From: Roseobacter cerasinus
GTDB taxonomy: Bacteria; Pseudomonadota; Alphaproteobacteria; Rhodobacterales; Rhodobacteraceae
Assembly: GCF_009811755.1 (NCBI RefSeq)
Contig: NZ_BLIV01000001.1
Location: 186,001 to 250,000, forward strand
Direction: 5' to 3'
Length of the DNA: 64,000 nucleotides
Positions 44,955 through 53,861 of this stretch are shown here, piece after piece. The first letter of the stretch is position 1. Each line of letters starts with the position of its first letter. Under the pieces are notes generated by a model. The model searched no databases and was not told the origin of the DNA. It saw only the letters and a list, made by a program, of their open reading frames with translations. A program made the translations under genes and the position numbers.

Positions 44955-45355
44955 TTCTTGACGGCGTTCAACTCGATCCGGTAGCCGAGCGCTTCGGCCA
45001 GCGCAAAGACCTTCCACAAGGTCGGCCCGGTCTTGGACTCGCCCCGCGCGATCCGCGACAAGGCCGTGTGGTCGAACCCCGATTGCGCCGCGATCTCGCG
45101 TCGGCTCAGCCCGGACCCGTTCAGCATCTGCGCAATCACCTGCGCGCCCAGCGTCCTGGCCAGTTCCTCGCCCACGTCACGGAAGACGGCGTGCCGCTCC
45201 GCAGGATCCAATGCATCAAAGGCCGCCTCAAACGCGGCATCGTCAAGCGGTTTCACCGGTTTCACCGGCGCAGTCGCGGTGCGCGCGGCGCGGCGGGTGG
45301 TGCGCGGCTTGGCGGATTTGGCCCCGCTGCCCGCGTTGATCTGTACATCAGTCAT
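44951..45355 (-). CDS. XRE-type helix-turn-helix protein
   Basis: Protein of 134 residues. The first 35 residues are basic and Ala/Pro-rich (KPRTTRRAARTATAPVKPVKP), followed by a helical spacer and a C-terminal XRE HTH (about 80-128): GLSRREIAAQSGFDHTALSRIARGESKTGPTLWKVFALAEALG. AAAGGTGATGC precedes the ATG. It forms an overlapping pair with the two-helix membrane protein downstream. The organisation resembles antitoxin-like regulator plus partner pairs, but no toxin family is recognised. Confidence 0.85.
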   Translation of the reverse strand: MTDVQINAGSGAKSAKPRTTRRAARTATAPVKPVKPLDDAAFEAAFDALDPAERHAVFRDVGEELARTLGAQVIAQMLNGSGLSRREIAAQSGFDHTALSRIARGESKTGPTLWKVFALAEALGYRIELNAVKK

Positions 45356-45451
45356 GCATCACCTTTCATCTGGTGGTCGAAAACTGTTGCCTTGCAAAGC
45401 AACACCTAAGCCATGAACCGCCACCTGTCAAGATTTCAGCGCCCGACGCGG

Positions 45452-45943
45452 TTAGTCTCTGGTAACCGCGCGCAGTTCCGCGATCACCTTGCGCGCGGCC
45501 ACCGCATTCTGCAGATCATCGAGGCTCCGCGTGCAGTCGGCCAGCGACCCAACACTGAGGAAGGCCAACCGCCTCTTCGGTTGCTCGGTGTAGAGCACGA
45601 CACAGGCCAGATCGAACTTCCGCGCGCGAAACCGCGCAAAATACCCCTCCGCATCCGGATCATCGAGCCCGTCAATGCTTTGAAACAGAACAGGTTTCTC
45701 CAGATTGGCTAGGAAGGCCCCGAATTCGGGCGGCGGATAGGCGCTTTTCACATGCTGCGCCTCGGCCACATGGCTCCAGCGCAGATGATCCGGGGTGCGC
45801 CAGCTGTGCTCCACCGCGTCGAGATACCGCTTCAGCTTGAAAATCCGCACCTTGGCCCTGGACGCCGCGCGCGGGGCGAGCTTGCCCGCCTTCTCCAGCG
45901 CCTCCAGAAATCCATTGGTGATTAAAAACTTCAAATCGGACAT
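45452..45943 (-). CDS. Unrecognised protein, 163 residues
   Basis: Soluble protein with no recognised domain. N-terminal LKFLITNGFLEALEKAGKLAPR, a basic segment (RAKVRIFKLKRYLDAV), then an alpha/beta-looking half (KPVLFQSIDGLDDPDAEGYF, KFDLACVVLYTEQPKRRLAFLSVGSLADC). The ATG at 45943 was preferred; the frame is open to 46003, but that would overlap the start of the divergent permease gene. Codon use matches the neighbours. Confidence 0.72.
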   Translation of the reverse strand: MSDLKFLITNGFLEALEKAGKLAPRAASRAKVRIFKLKRYLDAVEHSWRTPDHLRWSHVAEAQHVKSAYPPPEFGAFLANLEKPVLFQSIDGLDDPDAEGYFARFRARKFDLACVVLYTEQPKRRLAFLSVGSLADCTRSLDDLQNAVAARKVIAELRAVTRD

Positions 45944-45996
45944 AACCGCAGTTGAGGTAAAACACATCGCGAAATCAAGAGCGTGGAGCAGCCCGT

Positions 45997-47769
45997 TTGA
46001 CACAAGACCAGATCATCCTTTTCGCGCTCTTTGGCGCGGTCTTTGGGCTGCTGCTCTGGGGGCGCTTTCGCTACGATATCGTTGCCTTTTCCGCGCTGAT
46101 GCTCGGCGTGGTTCTGGGCGTGGTCCCGACCGAGGACGCCTTTTCCGGTTTCGGTCACCCGGCTACCCTTGTCGTCGCTCTCGTGCTGGTGGTCTCTGCC
46201 GGGCTGGTCCGGTCGGGCGCGGTGTTCCTGATCACCCGCACGCTGGTGGATGCCTCTCGCGCCCTGGGCGCGCATATCGCGCTGATGGGCGCCATCGGCG
46301 GCGTGCTCTCGGCCTTCATGAACAATGTCGCGGCCCTCGCCCTGCTCATGCCTGTCGACATCCAGACCGCGCGCAAGGCGGGGCGCCCGGCGGGCCTCAG
46401 CCTCATGCCGCTGAGCTTTGCAACCATCCTCGGGGGCATGGCCACGCTGATCGGCACACCGCCCAACATCATCATCGCGTCGATCCGCGAAGATGCGCTT
46501 GGCACGCCCTTTGCCATGTTCGACTTCGCCCCCGTGGGCGCGGCCGCAGCACTCGCCGGGCTGGCATTTGTCGCCCTGATTGGCTGGCGGCTGATCCCTC
46601 AGGGAGACACTGCAACCACCGCCGAAGCTGACCTGTCCCAGTACATCGCCGAGTTGACGGTACCCGAGGGCAACAAGCAGATCGGCAAGCGCGTGGCAGA
46701 GCTGTCCGAGGCGGCGGACAAGGCGGATGTGGCCATCCTGGGCCTCATCCGCGACGGCAAGCGCCGCTATGGACCCGCCCGCAACGCCATGCTGCAGGCC
46801 GGAGACGCGCTGGTACTGGAAGCGACGCCCGACGCGCTGGATGAATTCCGCAGCAGCCTCGATCTGGCCGTGGCCGACGCCAAACGCGAGGAAGCCCTGC
46901 GCGCAGATGGCGATGGTGTCGAAATCATCGAGGTCGTCGTGCCCGAGGGCGCGCGCATCAATGGCAAGACGGCGCAGGCCATTGGCCTGGCCTGGCGCCA
47001 GCGCACCGTGTTGCTGGGCATCTCGCGCCAGGGCAAGCGGATCACCAAGCACCTGCGCAAGACGGTGGTGCAGACCGGCGATATCCTCTTGCTGCTCGTG
47101 CCGCGCGACACCGGCCCGGATGTGACCGACTGGCTGGGCTGCCTGCCGCTGGCCAACCGTGGCCTCGCCGTGACCGAGAACCGCAAAGTGTGGCTGGCCA
47201 TCGGGCTTTTTGCCGGGGCAGTGGCTGCGGCCAGCGTCGGGCTACTCTACCTGCCCATAGCACTAGGACTGGTCGTGGTGGCCTATGTGCTCACGCGCAT
47301 TGTGCCCTTGAGCGAGCTTTACGATCAGATCAACTGGCCCGTGGTCGTGCTGCTGGGCTCCATGATCCCCCTGGGCGCGGCGCTGGAAAGCTCGGGCGGC
47401 ACGGAATTGATCGCGGGCGCGCTTGTCTCCTGGACTGGCGGTTTGCCAGCCTGGGCGGTGCTCACCGTGCTGATGGTGGTGACCATGACGCTGTCGGATG
47501 TGCTCAACAACACCGCCACCACAATCGTCGCCGCCCCTGTGGGCATCCAGATGGCGCAGAGCCTCGATGTCTCGCCCGACCCGTTCCTGATGGCCGTGGC
47601 GGTTGCGGCCTCCTCCGCCTTTCTCACCCCCATCGGGCACAAGAACAACACGCTGATCCTCGGCCCGGGTGGGTACGGGTTCGGCGATTACTGGCGCATG
47701 GGGCTGCCGCTTGAGATCATCGTCGTGGCTGTCTCCATCCCGATGATCCTGATTGTCTGGCCGCTTTGA
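45997..47769 (+). CDS. SLC13-family permease with TrkA_C domains (first copy)
   Basis: Inner-membrane protein of 590 residues of the divalent-anion/Na+ symporter (SLC13/ArsB-like) group: five or six helices, two soluble RCK_C/TrkA_C domains in the middle (about 200-370: RDGKRRYGPARNAMLQAGDALVLEA; GISRQGKRITKHLRK), and more helices. Typical motifs are NNVAALALLMPVDI and LIGTPPNIIIASIREDALG early and DVLNNTATTIVAAPVGI late. The start is TTG (TTGACACAAGAC) with GGAG 9 bases upstream. Substrate may be sulfate, dicarboxylate or another anion. A second copy lies at 48137. Confidence 0.9.
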   Translation: MTQDQIILFALFGAVFGLLLWGRFRYDIVAFSALMLGVVLGVVPTEDAFSGFGHPATLVVALVLVVSAGLVRSGAVFLITRTLVDASRALGAHIALMGAIGGVLSAFMNNVAALALLMPVDIQTARKAGRPAGLSLMPLSFATILGGMATLIGTPPNIIIASIREDALGTPFAMFDFAPVGAAAALAGLAFVALIGWRLIPQGDTATTAEADLSQYIAELTVPEGNKQIGKRVAELSEAADKADVAILGLIRDGKRRYGPARNAMLQAGDALVLEATPDALDEFRSSLDLAVADAKREEALRADGDGVEIIEVVVPEGARINGKTAQAIGLAWRQRTVLLGISRQGKRITKHLRKTVVQTGDILLLLVPRDTGPDVTDWLGCLPLANRGLAVTENRKVWLAIGLFAGAVAAASVGLLYLPIALGLVVVAYVLTRIVPLSELYDQINWPVVVLLGSMIPLGAALESSGGTELIAGALVSWTGGLPAWAVLTVLMVVTMTLSDVLNNTATTIVAAPVGIQMAQSLDVSPDPFLMAVAVAASSAFLTPIGHKNNTLILGPGGYGFGDYWRMGLPLEIIVVAVSIPMILIVWPL

Positions 47770-47780
47770 CGTCAGGGCAA

Positions 47781-47816
47781 AAAAAAGACCCGCATCCGGG
47801 GCACCGAATGCGGGTC
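47781..47816 (-). terminator. Terminator of the DUF1127 gene
   Basis: Perfect 9-bp stem (47787-47795 with 47808-47816). On the minus strand it is followed by a run of T (complement of the A-run 47779-47786), so it ends the short transcript of the DUF1127 gene at 47852. Confidence 0.88.
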
Positions 47817-47851
47817 GGGAATATCGTCGGCGCCTTCTGACGCCCTTTGGC

Positions 47852-48016
47852 TCAGCGTCCGTAAACGTGCGCGTAGGCCACATCGTAAGCGTCTTCCGGG
47901 AACATCCCCAGATCAATCGCCGTGTCGCGTGGCATGTGCCGCAGCTCGTGATAGGTGCGGTTGAATTCGGCCCGTTTCGCGGCCGCGGTCTTCAGTCTTG
48001 TAATGATGCTATTCAT
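47852..48016 (-). CDS. DUF1127 small protein (54 residues)
   Basis: Small basic-to-neutral protein: an Arg/Lys-rich N-terminal helix (RLKTAAAKRAEFNRTYHELRHM), then the DUF1127-like DTAIDLGMFPEDAYDVAYAHVYG. AAAGGAC lies 6-7 bases before the ATG at 48016. In other alphaproteobacteria DUF1127 proteins bind RNA and affect phosphate and carbon metabolism (known for some); role here unknown. It is a one-gene unit between two related permeases with its own terminator. Confidence 0.85.
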   Translation of the reverse strand: MNSIITRLKTAAAKRAEFNRTYHELRHMPRDTAIDLGMFPEDAYDVAYAHVYGR

Positions 48017-48136
48017 GTTGCGTCCTTTCATCAAAACCGGATGTTCTGATAGCGCCAACATGATGTCGAAACCGTTAACAAACAACGTGCAAAAGGGAAA
48101 AGCTGATCTGCATTTTCTGCATAGCAGCATGCGCCG

Positions 48137-49918
48137 TCAAAGCGGCCAGATCAGCGGGATGACCATCGATACGATCAGCCCCATACTCAGGTTGAGGGGG
48201 GCGCCCACGCGCAGGAAATCGGTGAAGCGATAGCCGCCCGGGCCGTAGACCAGCGTGTTGGTCTGATAGCCGATGGGGGTCGCGAAGGCACAGGAGGCCG
48301 CGATCATCACAGCCACCACCAGCGGGCGCGGATCGAGGCCAAGCGCCGTGCCGAGACCAATCGCCAATGGCGTCATGATGACCGCCACCGCATTGTTCGA
48401 GACGATCTCGGTCAGGGTCGACGTCATCACAAACACCACCAGTACCACCAGCGTTGGCGGCATCGTCATCAGGGTGGGCGAGACCGCATCGACGATCAGC
48501 GCCACCGCCCCCGAATGCTGCAACGCGGCACCAACCGAGAGCATGGCAAAGATTAACGCAAGCAGCCGCCCATCGACGAAGGAAAACGCCTCATCCGCGT
48601 CGATGCAGCCGGTGACCAGCACCAGCGCCACGGCGAGGATTGCCAGCAGCAGGATGGGGGCCACGTCGAAAGCGGCCAGCGCTACGATCCCCACCAGCGC
48701 TAGGATCGCAATGGGCGCGTGGCTGCGCCGGAAGGCACGGGCGGAGGGTTGAGAGACATCCACCATCTCCATATCCGCCGCGAGCCGCTGGATATCCTCC
48801 GGCGCGCCTTCCAGCAGCAGTGTGTCGCCGACCTTGACCACCAGATCATCGAGCTGCCGCCCGATGTTCTGATTGCGCCGATGCACGGCAAGTGTGTAGA
48901 CGCCGTAGCGCCGCCGGAGCCGCATCCTGCCAAGGCTGCGACCCACCATCCGGCAGCCCGGCGTGATCAGCACCTCGACTGTGGTGGTCTCGACTGCCGA
49001 GACCTGATCGACCCGTTTGAGCTCCTTGGTGGCCTGCAGGCTCAGAAGCTCGGTCATCTGGGTGCGCAGCACGACGCGGTCGCCCACTTGCAGCTCTACC
49101 CCTTGCAGGTTCCGCCGCAACGAGGCGTCGCCCCGGATCACGTCAACCAGCCTCACACCCTCACGCTTGAAAAGCTGCACGCCCAGCACTTCACGCCCAA
49201 TGAGGTTCGACTCCGGCGGGATCACGGCCTCGGTGAAGAACTTCATCTTTGAGCGGTCCGAGAGCATGTTCGCCATGCTGTCCCGGTCCGGCAGCAGCCG
49301 CCGACCGAAGAGCGCAAGATAGGTCAGCCCCCAGACGCAAACGACGAGGCCGATGGGCAGAATCTCGAAGATCGTGAAGGGCTCCAGCCCTTGCGTGCGG
49401 GCCACGCCGTCCACCAGCAGGTTGGTCGAGGTCCCGATCAACGTGAGCGAGCCGCCCATGATCGCCGCATAGCTCAGCGGGATCAGCAGCTTGGACGCCT
49501 TCGCCCCCAGCGTCTGGCTGAGCTGCACCACCACCGGGATCATGACTACAACGACGGGCGTGTTGTTCATGATCGCTGACGCCCCCATGACCGACAACAG
49601 CACGCCCACCACAGCGCCACGCGGATGCGTCTTGGCGTAGCGCTCGGCCATCTGGGTCAGCACTTCGAGCGCGCCTGTGCGCACCAACGCGCCCATTACG
49701 ATGAACATCGCAGCGATGGTCCAGGGCGCCGGGTTGCTCAGCACCGCCAGCGCGGTGTCGTAAGGAAGAACGCCCAACAGCAGCATCAGCGCCGAGCCCG
49801 CAATCGCCACCACCTCGGTCGGAAAGGTTTCGCGCACAAAGAGAGCGAACATCACCGCCACAACGCCCAACGTGAGGAACGCACCGGTGTTCGGCGACAA
49901 TTCAATCAAGGGTGTCAA
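48137..49918 (-). CDS. SLC13-family permease with TrkA_C domains (second copy)
   Basis: Inner-membrane protein of 593 residues, same architecture as the copy at 45997: N-terminal helices with MNNTPVVVVMIPVVVQL and LIGTSTNLLVDGVARTQG, two RCK_C domains (about 205-375: KREGVRLVDVIRGDASLRRN; RRRYGVYTLAVHRRNQNIG), then helices with VSNNAVAVIMTPLAIGLG. I place the start at TTG 49918 (TTGACACCC), with AGAGG 8 bases upstream; a TTG at 49945 is the longest frame. The shared rare start and motif order suggest the two permeases are paralogues. Confidence 0.88.
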   Translation of the reverse strand: MTPLIELSPNTGAFLTLGVVAVMFALFVRETFPTEVVAIAGSALMLLLGVLPYDTALAVLSNPAPWTIAAMFIVMGALVRTGALEVLTQMAERYAKTHPRGAVVGVLLSVMGASAIMNNTPVVVVMIPVVVQLSQTLGAKASKLLIPLSYAAIMGGSLTLIGTSTNLLVDGVARTQGLEPFTIFEILPIGLVVCVWGLTYLALFGRRLLPDRDSMANMLSDRSKMKFFTEAVIPPESNLIGREVLGVQLFKREGVRLVDVIRGDASLRRNLQGVELQVGDRVVLRTQMTELLSLQATKELKRVDQVSAVETTTVEVLITPGCRMVGRSLGRMRLRRRYGVYTLAVHRRNQNIGRQLDDLVVKVGDTLLLEGAPEDIQRLAADMEMVDVSQPSARAFRRSHAPIAILALVGIVALAAFDVAPILLLAILAVALVLVTGCIDADEAFSFVDGRLLALIFAMLSVGAALQHSGAVALIVDAVSPTLMTMPPTLVVLVVFVMTSTLTEIVSNNAVAVIMTPLAIGLGTALGLDPRPLVVAVMIAASCAFATPIGYQTNTLVYGPGGYRFTDFLRVGAPLNLSMGLIVSMVIPLIWPL

Positions 49919-49969
49919 GGGGATAGCACCTCTGGCAGCATTCAACCTGCGGTAAGTGTGGCGGATTGC

Positions 49970-50878
49970 TCAGGCCGGGGCAAGCGCGGCTTTTGCGCGC
50001 GGCTGGACCAGATACATGCCTGCAAACATCAACAGCAGCGCCGCCCAGATGCCACTCGAATAGCTCTCATTCAGGATCAGCTTGGCCCAGATGACCCCGA
50101 AACCGGTCACCAGATAGCTCACCTGCACCGCAAAAACAGAGCCTGCACGCCCCACCATCCAGACATAGCCCGCATAGACCACCACATGGATCACCGAGGC
50201 CAGAACCAGCGCCTGCCCTTCGCGGGTCAGCAGTTCTGCCGCCGGGATCCACTGCGTTGAGGCCAGCGCAACCGGCAGCATGATCACAGCCCCCATGAGC
50301 GAGGCCCCATAGAGCACCTGGAACGGGTCCATCCCAGCGGTGCCAAACTTGGCGACCAGATTGCCCTCAAACCCATAGCAAATGCCGCTGATCAACCCGA
50401 TCAACACCCAGAACACCGCCAGATCCATCGCCGAGGCGCCGGGTGCGGCGATCAAAAGCACACCGCAAAGCCCCAGCGCCAAGCCAAGGAACCGGCGCCA
50501 CGAGAACTGGTCCAGCCCCATCATCAGAGCAATCGGAAAGGCCCACATGGGCACCATCGACAACAGGATCGACAGGATGCCAGCCGGCAAATGCACCGCT
50601 GCCTGATAGGAGGTCGTGTTCGGGATCATTGTGCCCACCAGCGCGACCATCAGGCAAATGCTGATCTGCGCCCGCCCGCGTGGCAGCTTTGTACCCCGGA
50701 TCGCACATATAACAGCCATCAGCGCGGCGCCAATGAAGAGCTGCCAGAAGATCAGGCCAAAGTGTTTGTATCCGGTGGACACCGCTATTTTCGTCAGCGG
50801 TTGGGTCATACCCCAGCCCGCCCCCAGCAGGATCAGAACGCCGGTGCACAAGAGGATCTCGCGGCGTGACAGGCTCAC
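49970..50878 (-). CDS. EamA/DMT family permease
   Basis: Inner-membrane protein of 302 residues with ten helices in two EamA repeats (LCTGVLILLGAGWGMTQPL; DLAVFWVLIGLISGICYG). It resembles the RhaT/RarD-like group. GTG start overlapping the stop of the phosphoesterase gene (GTGA), so translation is coupled. Substrate unknown. Confidence 0.88.
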   Translation of the reverse strand: MSLSRREILLCTGVLILLGAGWGMTQPLTKIAVSTGYKHFGLIFWQLFIGAALMAVICAIRGTKLPRGRAQISICLMVALVGTMIPNTTSYQAAVHLPAGILSILLSMVPMWAFPIALMMGLDQFSWRRFLGLALGLCGVLLIAAPGASAMDLAVFWVLIGLISGICYGFEGNLVAKFGTAGMDPFQVLYGASLMGAVIMLPVALASTQWIPAAELLTREGQALVLASVIHVVVYAGYVWMVGRAGSVFAVQVSYLVTGFGVIWAKLILNESYSSGIWAALLLMFAGMYLVQPRAKAALAPA

Positions 50879-51687
50879 GGCGCGGCAGCCTCCAGCAGCC
50901 CTCCGTTGCGCACCATGGCGATGCGCGTGGCTTTGCCGGTCCGATCGTCGGTCTCCACATAGACACCGGAGAGTGTTGCCTCACCAGCGGCCGGTGTGAA
51001 CCGCTCGCGCGGCATGCCGGTGATGAAGCGCCGCAAAGGTTCTGCCTTGTCCATCCCGATCACCGAGTTGTAGTCGCCGCACATGCCCGCATCGGTCAAA
51101 TACCCCGTCCCGCCGGGCAGCACCATGGCATCCGCCGTCGGCACATGGGTGTGGGTGCCCACAACAAGGCTCGCCCGCCCGTCGCAGAAATGACCCATGG
51201 CCATCTTCTCAGACGTGGCTTCGCAGTGAATGTCCACGATCACCGCCGCCGCCTGCCCGCCCAGAGGATGCGTCTTGAGCACCGGCTCCAGCGCTGAAAA
51301 CGGATCATCAAAGGGGCGCTTCATGAACACCTGCCCCAGCGCCTGCGCCACCAGCACCTTGCGCCCGTTCTGCGCCGTGAAGAGCCGCGCACCCTTTCCG
51401 GGCGCCGCCTTGGAGAAGTTGAGCGGACGGATCACACGTGGCTCCTGCTCGATAAACCGCAGCATGTCCTTCTGATCAAAGGCGTGATCGCCCAGCGTGA
51501 TGCAATCCGCCCCCGCCTCCAGCAGTGTCTTGGCGTGCGCGCCGGAAAGGCCAATGCCCGAGGTGGCATTCTCGCCATTGACCACAATGAAATCGAGCTT
51601 CCACTCCTGGCGCAAGCGCGGCAGGTTTTCCGTGATGGCGCGGCGCCCGGCGCGGCCCATCACATCTCCGAGGAACATGAGCTTCAT
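50875..51687 (-). CDS. YmdB-type metallophosphoesterase (TIGR00282 family)
   Basis: Cytosolic dinuclear-metal phosphodiesterase of 270 residues. Metal-binding residues are visible in MKLMFLGDVMGRAGRRA (Asp8), VVNGENATSGIGLS (Glu39-Asn40), TLGDHAFD (Asp-His), DIHCEATSEK and GTHTHVPTAD. In Bacillus the relative YmdB hydrolyses 2',3'-cAMP and affects stress development; the role here is unknown. Co-translated with the EamA permease. Confidence 0.92.
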   Translation of the reverse strand: MKLMFLGDVMGRAGRRAITENLPRLRQEWKLDFIVVNGENATSGIGLSGAHAKTLLEAGADCITLGDHAFDQKDMLRFIEQEPRVIRPLNFSKAAPGKGARLFTAQNGRKVLVAQALGQVFMKRPFDDPFSALEPVLKTHPLGGQAAAVIVDIHCEATSEKMAMGHFCDGRASLVVGTHTHVPTADAMVLPGGTGYLTDAGMCGDYNSVIGMDKAEPLRRFITGMPRERFTPAAGEATLSGVYVETDDRTGKATRIAMVRNGGLLEAAAP

Positions 51688-51789
51688 GCGGGATGGGTAG
51701 GGTGCAAACCGCGCAAGGGCAAGGGGCGGATGACGCTCCCTTACGTCGGGCCCGGTGCACCAACACCGGCGCCGGGCACAATGCGCGTG

Positions 51790-52398
51790 TCAGAACCGCC
51801 GCGTGAGACCAATGCGAAGGACGGTTGCGTCACTCTCGGTGTCCCGCCTTTGCCCGTTGAAGTCTTGCTCCGAAGCCTCCCATCGGTAATACACCGCTTC
51901 AAGCCGGGTCGACCACCTGTCGTCAATCGCAAACTCCGCGCCGAGGCCCACGCCAAACGACCCGATCAGATCATCATCCCCCGCCCCCGCAGGCCGCAGC
52001 CCCGCATCGGTGATGCCGAGACCGACAAGCCCATAGTAATAGAGCTGATCGCTTGCAAAACCCACGCGAATGCGAGGTTCGAGCAGGAAAGACCCGTCAA
52101 ACCGCGTGGTGCCAAAGGTTGCATCCGACGCGCCGCCCTGGGTCTCCAGGGTGGACAGCATCACCTCGGGCGTCCAGATCAGATTGCCCCGCCCGCGACG
52201 CCCGTAGCCTGCATAGATGCCAAAGTGCACCCCCTTGTCCGACAGATCATGCGCGCCGCTGCCTTCGATTTCAGAGGCTGTTTCAATACTGTCGATGGAC
52301 AACCCAACATAGGGCCCAGTCCAACGCTCGCGGGCGTCGGCGGGCAACACCAGGGCCAGCAGGATGCCAGCCGATAAAAACAACTCTCGATAAACCAT
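51790..52398 (-). CDS. Outer-membrane beta-barrel protein
   Basis: Protein of 202 residues with a signal peptide (about 1-22, ending PADA) and repeated amphipathic strands ending in aromatic residues: GPYVGLSIDSIETA, GVHFGIYAGYGRRG, LEPRIRVGFASDQLYYYGLVGLG, LRIGLTRRF with a C-terminal Phe, as required by the BAM machinery. It looks like an eight-stranded OmpA/OmpW-like barrel. GAGGACTCAC before the ATG at 52398 favours this start over 52410. Confidence 0.85.
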   Translation of the reverse strand: MVYRELFLSAGILLALVLPADARERWTGPYVGLSIDSIETASEIEGSGAHDLSDKGVHFGIYAGYGRRGRGNLIWTPEVMLSTLETQGGASDATFGTTRFDGSFLLEPRIRVGFASDQLYYYGLVGLGITDAGLRPAGAGDDDLIGSFGVGLGAEFAIDDRWSTRLEAVYYRWEASEQDFNGQRRDTESDATVLRIGLTRRF

Positions 52399-52508
52399 GT
52401 GAGTCCTCATACAATATGGAAGACAGGCGAATTGTTAACCTTGTGCTTATATGAATTATTGTTTTACGATAATTTATGCAAGCTTAGTTTTATTTGGAGT
52501 TCGTAGCC

Positions 52509-53072
52509 GTGACCGACTATCTCGACCGACAGACAAAGATCGCCGCCACTGCCCTTGCGGGGGTCTGGTTCAGCACATTGGCCCTGTGTCTTGCACTGCT
52601 CTTTGCCGCCTATTTCATTTTCCTGTCGATCAGCGATCCTCAGCATCTGGGACGGGAAATGGCGGAGCAGCTGGAACTGGAGATCGGCAGCCTGCCGCTG
52701 ACCACCGCCAGCGCCCTGCTTGCCTCGCTGATCTGGCTGACCACAGATTTCATGGCCGCAGCGATGATGCTGCTGATCCGCCAGCTCTTTGCCGGTATTC
52801 GCGACGGATCAGGCATCTTCACGGAGCGCACGGCCCTTCGGCTGCGCCGCGTCGGGTGGGTGCTGGTTCTGATTGCGCCGGTGAGCATGATCGTTGATGG
52901 CATCGCGGGGGCCACCCTGCGCTACTGGGCGGATCCGACGGGCATCACCTTTAGGCTTGGCGCTGAGGAAGGCGACATCTATGCCATCATTCTGGGGCTC
53001 ATGCTGGTGGCTCTGGGCCATATCATGGGTGACGCTGCGCATCTGGCGGAGGAAAACAAGGCTTTTGTCTGA
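52509..53072 (+). CDS. DUF2975 membrane protein
   Basis: Membrane protein of 187 residues with four hydrophobic helices (LAGVWFSTLALCLALLFAAYF; TASALLASLIWLTTDFMAAAMM; VGWVLVLIAPVSMIVDG; DIYAIILGLMLVALGHIMGDA) and the family-like segment IRDGSGIFTERTALRLRRVG. GTG start with TTGGAG 8 bases upstream; a TTG at 52494 is in frame. It overlaps the HTH gene by a few bases. DUF2975 genes are typically paired with a YozG-like regulator, as here. Confidence 0.82.
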   Translation: MTDYLDRQTKIAATALAGVWFSTLALCLALLFAAYFIFLSISDPQHLGREMAEQLELEIGSLPLTTASALLASLIWLTTDFMAAAMMLLIRQLFAGIRDGSGIFTERTALRLRRVGWVLVLIAPVSMIVDGIAGATLRYWADPTGITFRLGAEEGDIYAIILGLMLVALGHIMGDAAHLAEENKAFV

Positions 53073-53304
53073 GACAGATCAAGACGCAGGGCGGCGCATC
53101 ATCGTGACGCTGGACGTGATGCTTGCGCGCCGAAAGATGCGATCGAAAGAGCTGGCCGAGCGGGTGGGCATCACCGAGCAGAACGTCTCGCTACTGAAGT
53201 CCGGCAAGGTGAAAGGCGTGCGCTTTGAAACGCTGGCCCGGATCTGCGATGCGCTCGACTGCCAGCCTGGAGATATTCTGACCTATGAGGTCGGCGAAGA
53301 CTGA
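53065..53304 (+). CDS. YozG-like helix-turn-helix regulator
   Basis: Small Cro/CI-type DNA-binding protein; 79 residues if started at TTG 53065, which overlaps the DUF2975 stop, or 66 residues from GTG 53104. The core is LDVMLARRKMRSKELAERVGITEQNVSLLKSGKVKG, then CDALDCQPGDILTYE, the family pattern. The stop overlaps the convergent 5-formyl-THF cyclo-ligase gene by 22 bp. Probably regulates its own membrane-protein partner. Confidence 0.82.
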   Translation: MSETDQDAGRRIIVTLDVMLARRKMRSKELAERVGITEQNVSLLKSGKVKGVRFETLARICDALDCQPGDILTYEVGED

Positions 53305-53861
53305 CGCAGGTCCGCCATGCCCGTTTCGGTCACGATGAAATCAAGCCTCTGATCCGTGGGCTCCAGCGGCAGGGCATGGGCCTCCTGCCCCGCATAGGCA
53401 AAACCCACCGCCAGCGTCGGGCGTTTGGCCCGCAACAGCTCCAATGTCCGGTCATAAAAGCCGCCGCCATAGCCCAGGCGCCCACCGCGCAAATCAAAGG
53501 CCACCAGCGGGACAATCACGATCTCTGGCTCAAAGAACTCCGGTGTTTCGGGAATGCGCGCGCCAAAGGCGCCCTCGACCAGCGGCATCTCTGGCTCCCA
53601 ACGGGCGAATTTCAGGGGCTGCCCAGCGCCCAGGATCACAGGAATACCCACGGGCCCATAAGCGGCTGCCTCGGCCATGGCAGGCAGCGGGTCAATCTCC
53701 GTCCGGATGGGCATATAGCCTGAGAGCGGCACACCACGATGCCCCGCCAGAAAGCTGGAGAGCACCGCGGCGCCCGTACCGGGATCCGCTGCATGTGCCG
53801 CTTTGCGGCGCGCAAACCCCTCGGCGCGTGCCGTTGCCTTTTCAGCTGCCAGATCGCTCAT
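53283..53861 (-). CDS. 5-formyltetrahydrofolate cyclo-ligase
   Basis: ATP-dependent conversion of 5-formyl-THF to 5,10-methenyl-THF, recycling a folate inhibitor of C1 metabolism; 192 residues. Motifs: SGYMPIRTEIDP (substrate site), VIVPLVAFDLRGGRLGYGGGFYDRTL (glycine-rich ATP/metal site; seen as LGYGGGFYDRTL), and AVGFAYAGQEA. Typical length. Its ATG overlaps the mgtE stop (ATGA). Confidence 0.95.
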   Translation of the reverse strand: MSDLAAEKATARAEGFARRKAAHAADPGTGAAVLSSFLAGHRGVPLSGYMPIRTEIDPLPAMAEAAAYGPVGIPVILGAGQPLKFARWEPEMPLVEGAFGARIPETPEFFEPEIVIVPLVAFDLRGGRLGYGGGFYDRTLELLRAKRPTLAVGFAYAGQEAHALPLEPTDQRLDFIVTETGMADLRQSSPTS

